Assembly: GCA_903772945.1 (NCBI GenBank)
Contig: CAICTM010001954.1
Span: 1 to 20,302, forward strand
Direction of reading: 5' to 3'
Source: Seminavis robusta
Taxonomy: Eukaryota; Bacillariophyta; Bacillariophyceae; Naviculales; Naviculaceae
Length of the DNA stretch: 20,302 nucleotides
The first letter of the stretch is position 1, and each line of letters starts with the position of its first letter. The translations under genes were made by a program, and so were the position numbers. The notes beneath the pieces were generated by a model. The model saw only the letters and a program-made list of their open reading frames with translations, did no database searches and had not been told where the DNA came from. Positions 17,524 through 20,302 of this stretch are shown piece after piece.

Positions 17524-17850
17524 GCTCCAGTCACAGAGAGCGCTCCAGTCGCAGGAGGGCCACTGGTTGTCAAGAGCTCAAAGAAATACGAACCAGTCAA
17601 CTGGAGGCCTTCGGAAATTGGCCTATTAAGATCCTTAAAGGGTCTGTTCTTGGCCAGAAACCGATTTGAGTCTCAGCTGCCCATGGAACTTGGCTTGTTG
17701 TCCAATTTAGAATGCCTGGGAATTACAGCAAACCAATTCACTGGCCAATTCCCCCCTGTGGGTGCTGGTTTGATTACTGATGTCAATGCCGACCTGTCGG
17801 CGTCAGCAGAATTGCGTGGGAACTTTGTAGCTCAATGCGTTCAAAATTGA
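17524..17850 (+). CDS. Host gene exon 3, part after the copia (ESAPV repeat and LRR tail)
   Basis: Read in the frame left by exon 3 before the insertion, this part gives 108 residues and a TGA at 17848-17850. It starts APVTESAPVAGG, completing a duplicated ESAPV unit whose first half lies left of the element. About residues 31-77 (17614-17754) fit the plant-type leucine-rich repeat pattern: EIGLLRSLKGLFLARNRF, then LPMELGLLSNLECLGI with ANQFTGQFP after it. Such repeats serve protein binding. The final part (GNFVAQCVQN) is short. Cut off from the promoter by the element, this part is probably not translated in this allele. Confidence 0.75.
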   Translation, partial: APVTESAPVAGGPLVVKSSKKYEPVNWRPSEIGLLRSLKGLFLARNRFESQLPMELGLLSNLECLGITANQFTGQFPPVGAGLITDVNADLSASAELRGNFVAQCVQN

Positions 17851-18148
17851 AAATAAGACATTTATTCATCTGGTAGCTTTCTTCACCTGAAGAGGCGTTT
17901 GCTGACTTGAACAGCCTTTAGAATTAGTGTATCTTTTGCATGTCTTTGGAGGTATATGGAAAATAGTAGCACGAAGAAATGAGTTGAGTTCGATTCGGCC
18001 CTTTATTTGCTTAAAATTCGTAGGGACGCAAGAGTGAAACCAGACGAATCGGCAGGCTCAGGAATTGTGGCAGCATGATACATGGCTTGATTATGTTGTG
18101 GTTTGTTTGTGGGCAGCTTGCTAGCCAGCTAGCTAGCTACCAGTACGG
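17851..18148 (+). other. 3' flank of the host gene
   Basis: Probable 3' UTR and spacer. No coding sequence is seen. AATAAGACATTTATTC follows the stop by a few bases, but a polyadenylation site cannot be assigned. A GCTAGCCAGCTAGCTAGC run near 18118-18137 recalls the GCTAGCTAGCTACC stretch near 7551-7564. Confidence 0.4.
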
Positions 18149-18165
18149 TAGTTATTGGCAAACAA
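18149..18165 (+). repeat. 17-bp target site duplication, left copy
   Basis: TAGTTATTGGCAAACAA, identical to 18423-18439, flanks the second SINE-like element. The exact right edge is blurred by the adjoining A-run. Confidence 0.85.
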
Positions 18166-18422
18166 AAAAAAAATAACGAAAGTTTTATTATTTAGGCTGC
18201 ACCCTCAATAGACCACCCGCTGAACGGAGCCATATTGAACCGGAGTCCTCAGACGTACAAGGACGCCCACATAGAACCGGCCTAGTGCAAGCCCCCACCG
18301 GAGAAGTTAAAAACTCCGGAGGGTGCTTTGCAGCTAACTATCTACCCTTGGCTGGATTGCCATCTATTTCTACGGCAGGACCCCTTCTGGGCGTAGTTAC
18401 CTTGTGTCATTGTTCTGCATTG
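18166..18422 (-). mobile_element. SINE-like retroposon, copy 2
   Basis: A 257-bp body homologous to 8898-9233, with the same A8-TAACGAAA edge and its own, different target duplication. That proves independent insertion of the same family. It is shorter than copy 1 at the end opposite the A/T tail, as expected for 5' truncation of a minus-strand element. A conserved segment (CCACCGGAGAA, then CTCCGGAGGG) can form a hairpin in this copy. Confidence 0.65.
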
Positions 18423-18439
18423 TAGTTATTGGCAAACAA
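18423..18439 (+). repeat. 17-bp target site duplication, right copy
   Basis: Perfect copy of 18149-18165. Confidence 0.85.
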
Positions 18440-18623
18440 GCCAATGATGTGCAAATATGGTTTGTCCTTGCTTGATGGATGAAGGGAACTCGATCCTCTC
18501 TGTGGCTGGGCGACCCGGAAATTAACGGCCCAGCGCTAATTATCAGTCGTGTCAAGGAGGTTGAGAAACCACACTCCAGTCACGTTTCGAGAAATGCATG
18601 CCATCCACTAGTAGCACCACGTA

Positions 18624-18793
18624 GTTTCCCCATGACTGTTTCCCCACGACTGGTTTCCCCATGGGTTTCTTGTTTCCCCATGACTCGTGAGTAAACAAGC
18701 TGTTTACTCATGAGGAAACAAGAAGCTTGTTTACCTCATGAGTAAACAGCTTGTTTATCATGAGAAACAAGACTCGACTAATGGGGAAACAAG
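18624..18793. repeat. GTTTCCCC short repeats and a large foldback
   Basis: Three to four units like GTTTCCCCATGACT lie at 18624-18685. From 18669 to 18793 an imperfect inverted repeat follows: the left arm 18669-18722 (CTTGTTTCCCCATGACTCG onward) matches the reverse complement of 18726-18793, with a centre near 18723-18725. Smaller palindromes (GTAAACAAGCTGTTTAC) sit inside each arm. It may be a foldback MITE or subterminal repeats of the transposase element downstream. Confidence 0.75.
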
Positions 18794-18886
18794 GCAACAA
18801 GGCAGCTTCGTAACTAATGCAATAGATCTATCTAGAGATCGTCGTCGCTGTTCGCTCTCTACCACCGGTACCACCACTAAAGGGCC

Positions 18887-19799
18887 ATGAGACTCGCCAC
18901 AGCGACCGAAGTCCTTGTAAGGGGACTGGAGCTGGTTGGGTTTTCTGCTGAGAGGCAGAACAGTGTTCGCAATGCCAAAAAATTGGAGCGATGGGCTTCT
19001 CACTTCATTGCTAGGCCGATCGTTTATCTGTCTTTGGGAAGAGCTCCAGACCACTTGGATAGAGGAAGCCAAAATCGACAATGCTAGATATAAGTTGTTT
19101 GACTACTACCTCATGACTGTCTACTATCTCGCGAAGTATCCAACTGAAAATGAAATGGAGGGAAAATTTGGATTGTCTGATAGAACAATTCGGTTCTGGG
19201 TGTGGGATTACTACTTGCCAAGAATTTCTAGTCTCAAAGAAGCCAAGATCTACTGGCCGTCCCGATGGAGCCCTGGGGAAGCCCTTGATATGGATGAAAC
19301 AATCTTTATTATCTCTGTTGATGGTGTCCACTGTCAGATCCAAGAGCCACAGCACGGTGAGTTTTCCAAGGACAGGGACTATTGGTCGCACAAGTTCGGC
19401 TCGGCCGGGTTGAATTATGAGATTGCCATTTCGGTGTTTGAGCAGCAGGTTGTGTGGGTGAATGGCCCCTTCAAAGCAGGAAAGCACACAGACATCAAGA
19501 TCTTCCGTGCTGCTTTGAAGAAAAAGATTCCAGCAGGGAAGCTTGCGATTGCCAATCTAGGGTATCGAGGCGAACGCAAATTGATTGCTACACCCAATTC
19601 GCACGATGTTGCCGATGTGAGGCTCTTTAAGAGCCGAGTCCTTGCCCGGCACGAGACCTTCAATGGCAAAATCAAGCTGTTCCGAGTGCTCTCTGAACGA
19701 TTCCGCCATGGGGTTGCCAAGCACAAGCTGGCCTTCAATTCGGTGGTTGTCATTGGCCAATTTGAGCTTGAGAATGGCTCGCCACTGTTTGTTGTGTAG
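18887..19799 (+). pseudogene. Harbinger/IS5-like DDE transposase, frameshifted, with Asp-to-Asn at a catalytic position
   Basis: The frame from the ATG at 18887 encodes an N-terminal piece (NAKKLERWASHFIARPIVYL). Near 19025-19037 the reading must shift to the frame ending at 19799 (LWEELQTTWIEEAKI onward), consistent with one extra base. Counting in the second frame from 18936: a helix-turn-helix region lies at about 55-95 (KYPTENEMEGKFGLSDRTIR), the first catalytic Asp is D129 (SVDGVHC), a conserved HTD is at 184-186, and the third acid is E240 (ARHETFNGK). Where relatives have an Asp before GY, this protein has Asn (N207 in ANLGY, codon AAT at 19554-19556). The C-terminus (LSERFRHGVAKHKL, then FELENGSPLF) is well kept. 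Two lesions suggest an inactive copy. Confidence 0.82.
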
Positions 19800-19933
19800 T
19801 AGCGTTGATTGGTAATAGCGAACTGGCTTGTAGCTGCATGTTGTGGTCGCCGTAGGTTCTCTATTTTTTGCCGGGAACTAGTTATAGAAATGCAGAACAA
19901 TTTGTAGAGCATACAGTGATTTTTATTCTTTGA
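19800..19933. other. Convergent intergenic gap
   Basis: The short spacer between the 3' ends of the transposase (plus) and the next gene (minus). It has T-rich stretches near 19862 and 19920 but no clear terminator or element end. Confidence 0.4.
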
Positions 19934-20302
19934 TTAGTAATCGCCTTTCTGTTGTTGTAATGGATCAAGTTTCAGTCGGTCGTCCTCATCGAAGCTGGCT
20001 CCCATACTGGTACCGGTAACGCCGAGTTTGTTGTCTGGTGGCGATTCAGGAAGCGGAGCCATTGTTGAAGCACCTTCTCCACCGATTTCCTGAAGCAGTG
20101 TGTTGCCTTCTTGGATATACTTTTGCAGACCAGTTGCAATACCATCAATGAAAGCACTACCGTCGCCGCCGCCAGTGGCAACAGCAGCAGCCAAGGAACT
20201 GTTGCGAGCCTTCTTGATTGTCTCGTATTTCTTCTTCTCGCGGATAGCTTCTTTGGCATCTACACGGCTCTCCTTGCTGGTCGCCTTGGACTTGAATTGT
20301 TC
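19934..20302 (-). CDS. 3' end of an unknown gene, cut by the window edge
   Basis: On the minus strand the frame is open from the window edge at 20302 to the TAA at 19934-19936, giving 122 residues of a longer protein; no start is present. The first 40 residues are charged and probably helical (SKESRVDAKEAIREKKKYET, then IKKARNSS). An Ala/Gly-rich stretch follows (AAAVATGGGDG), then another helix (LQKYIQEGNTLLQEIG) and a polar tail. The pattern recalls C-terminal tails of Myb/SANT-like or NAM-associated proteins. Harbinger-type elements often carry such a second gene next to the transposase, and here the two genes converge across 134 bp. Both points are inference; no DNA-binding domain is inside the window. 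Confidence 0.6.
   Translation of the reverse strand, partial: EQFKSKATSKESRVDAKEAIREKKKYETIKKARNSSLAAAVATGGGDGSAFIDGIATGLQKYIQEGNTLLQEIGGEGASTMAPLPESPPDNKLGVTGTSMGASFDEDDRLKLDPLQQQKGDY

Larger units (their letters stand above)
7822..17850 (+). pseudogene. Interrupted host gene: UBA and LRR-containing protein, split by a copia insertion
   Basis: Four segments join in one frame: 7822-8824, 9271-9873, 9948-10372 and 17524-17850. Their sum is 2358 nt, exactly 786 codons including the stop. In order, the protein has a charged disordered N-terminus, a Trp/Cys-containing segment, a Lys/Ser-rich linker, an unknown middle domain, a poly-Ser tract, a UBA-like domain and about two leucine-rich repeats. 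Both introns have GT-AG ends and fit phase 1. There are three disturbances: an in-frame TGA at 8656-8658, a retroposon in intron 1, and the copia at 10373-17518 in exon 3. With the copia present, translation of exon 3 would add 12 LTR-encoded residues and stop at 10409-10411. Whether an empty allele exists cannot be told from here. The family is not recognised as a whole. Confidence 0.7.

Noticed and set aside
18624..18685. Short repeats considered as a CRISPR-like array
   Set aside because: Units of about 14 bp without unique spacers, in a eukaryotic context; they belong with the foldback.
19011..19487. 158-codon frame opposite the transposase
   Set aside because: Shadow frame of a clearly recognisable transposase; no motif of its own.

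Overview
The window looks like nuclear DNA of a eukaryotic microalga, most likely a diatom. The main reasons are a Ty1/copia element whose reverse transcriptase carries the diatom CoDi-type motifs DVPN and HVDD, short spliceosomal introns of about 74 to 88 bp with GTATG donors, and a tyrosine-recombinase fragment of a type I recall from diatom genomes. This is recognition from memory, with no database search behind it. The window is repeat-rich and gene-poor.

Layout. 1-455: nothing recognised. About 430-3540: C/A-rich sequence with only short Pro/Ser/Thr-rich reading frames, some holding internal repeats; probably a decayed coding region. About 3543-5021: a strongly decayed, truncated relative (gag start, leader and one LTR) of the copia element found later in the window. 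5127-5720: a tyrosine-recombinase fragment. 5855-6741: two diverged copies of a repeat of about 210 bp. 6879-7175 (minus): a fragment of an unknown protein. 7215-7633: a tandem duplication of about 204 bp. 7822-17850: one spliced host gene, heavily disturbed. 18149-18439: a short retroposon-like repeat with a 17-bp target duplication. 18624-18793: a foldback structure. 18887-19799: a broken Harbinger/IS5-like DDE transposase. 19934-20302 (minus): the 3' end of an unknown gene that runs out of the window.

The central observation is the host gene. Exon 1 (7822-8824), exon 2 (9271-9873) and exon 3 (9948-10372 plus 17524-17850) join in one frame, giving exactly 786 codons. The product would have a low-complexity charged N-terminal part, an unknown middle part, a poly-serine tract, a UBA-like domain and a short leucine-rich-repeat tail. 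A 7146-bp copia element with 249-bp LTRs and a perfect 5-bp target duplication (AGAGC) splits exon 3. Removing the element plus one duplicated 5-mer restores the reading frame exactly. Intron 1 holds a second insertion, a short retroposon-like repeat with a 22-bp target duplication; without it the intron would be 88 bp. Exon 1 holds an in-frame TGA that is either a nonsense mutation or part of an unrecognised 72-nt intron.

The copia element is recent by its LTRs (two G/A differences in 249 bp) but carries at least three in-frame stops in pol and several frameshifts in gag and at the end of pol. It therefore probably moved as an already defective copy, helped in trans, unless some lesions are assembly errors. 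Together the window records several layers of insertion: a very old copia, a tyrosine-recombinase element, a SINE-like family, a DDE element, and the recent copia that broke the host gene.
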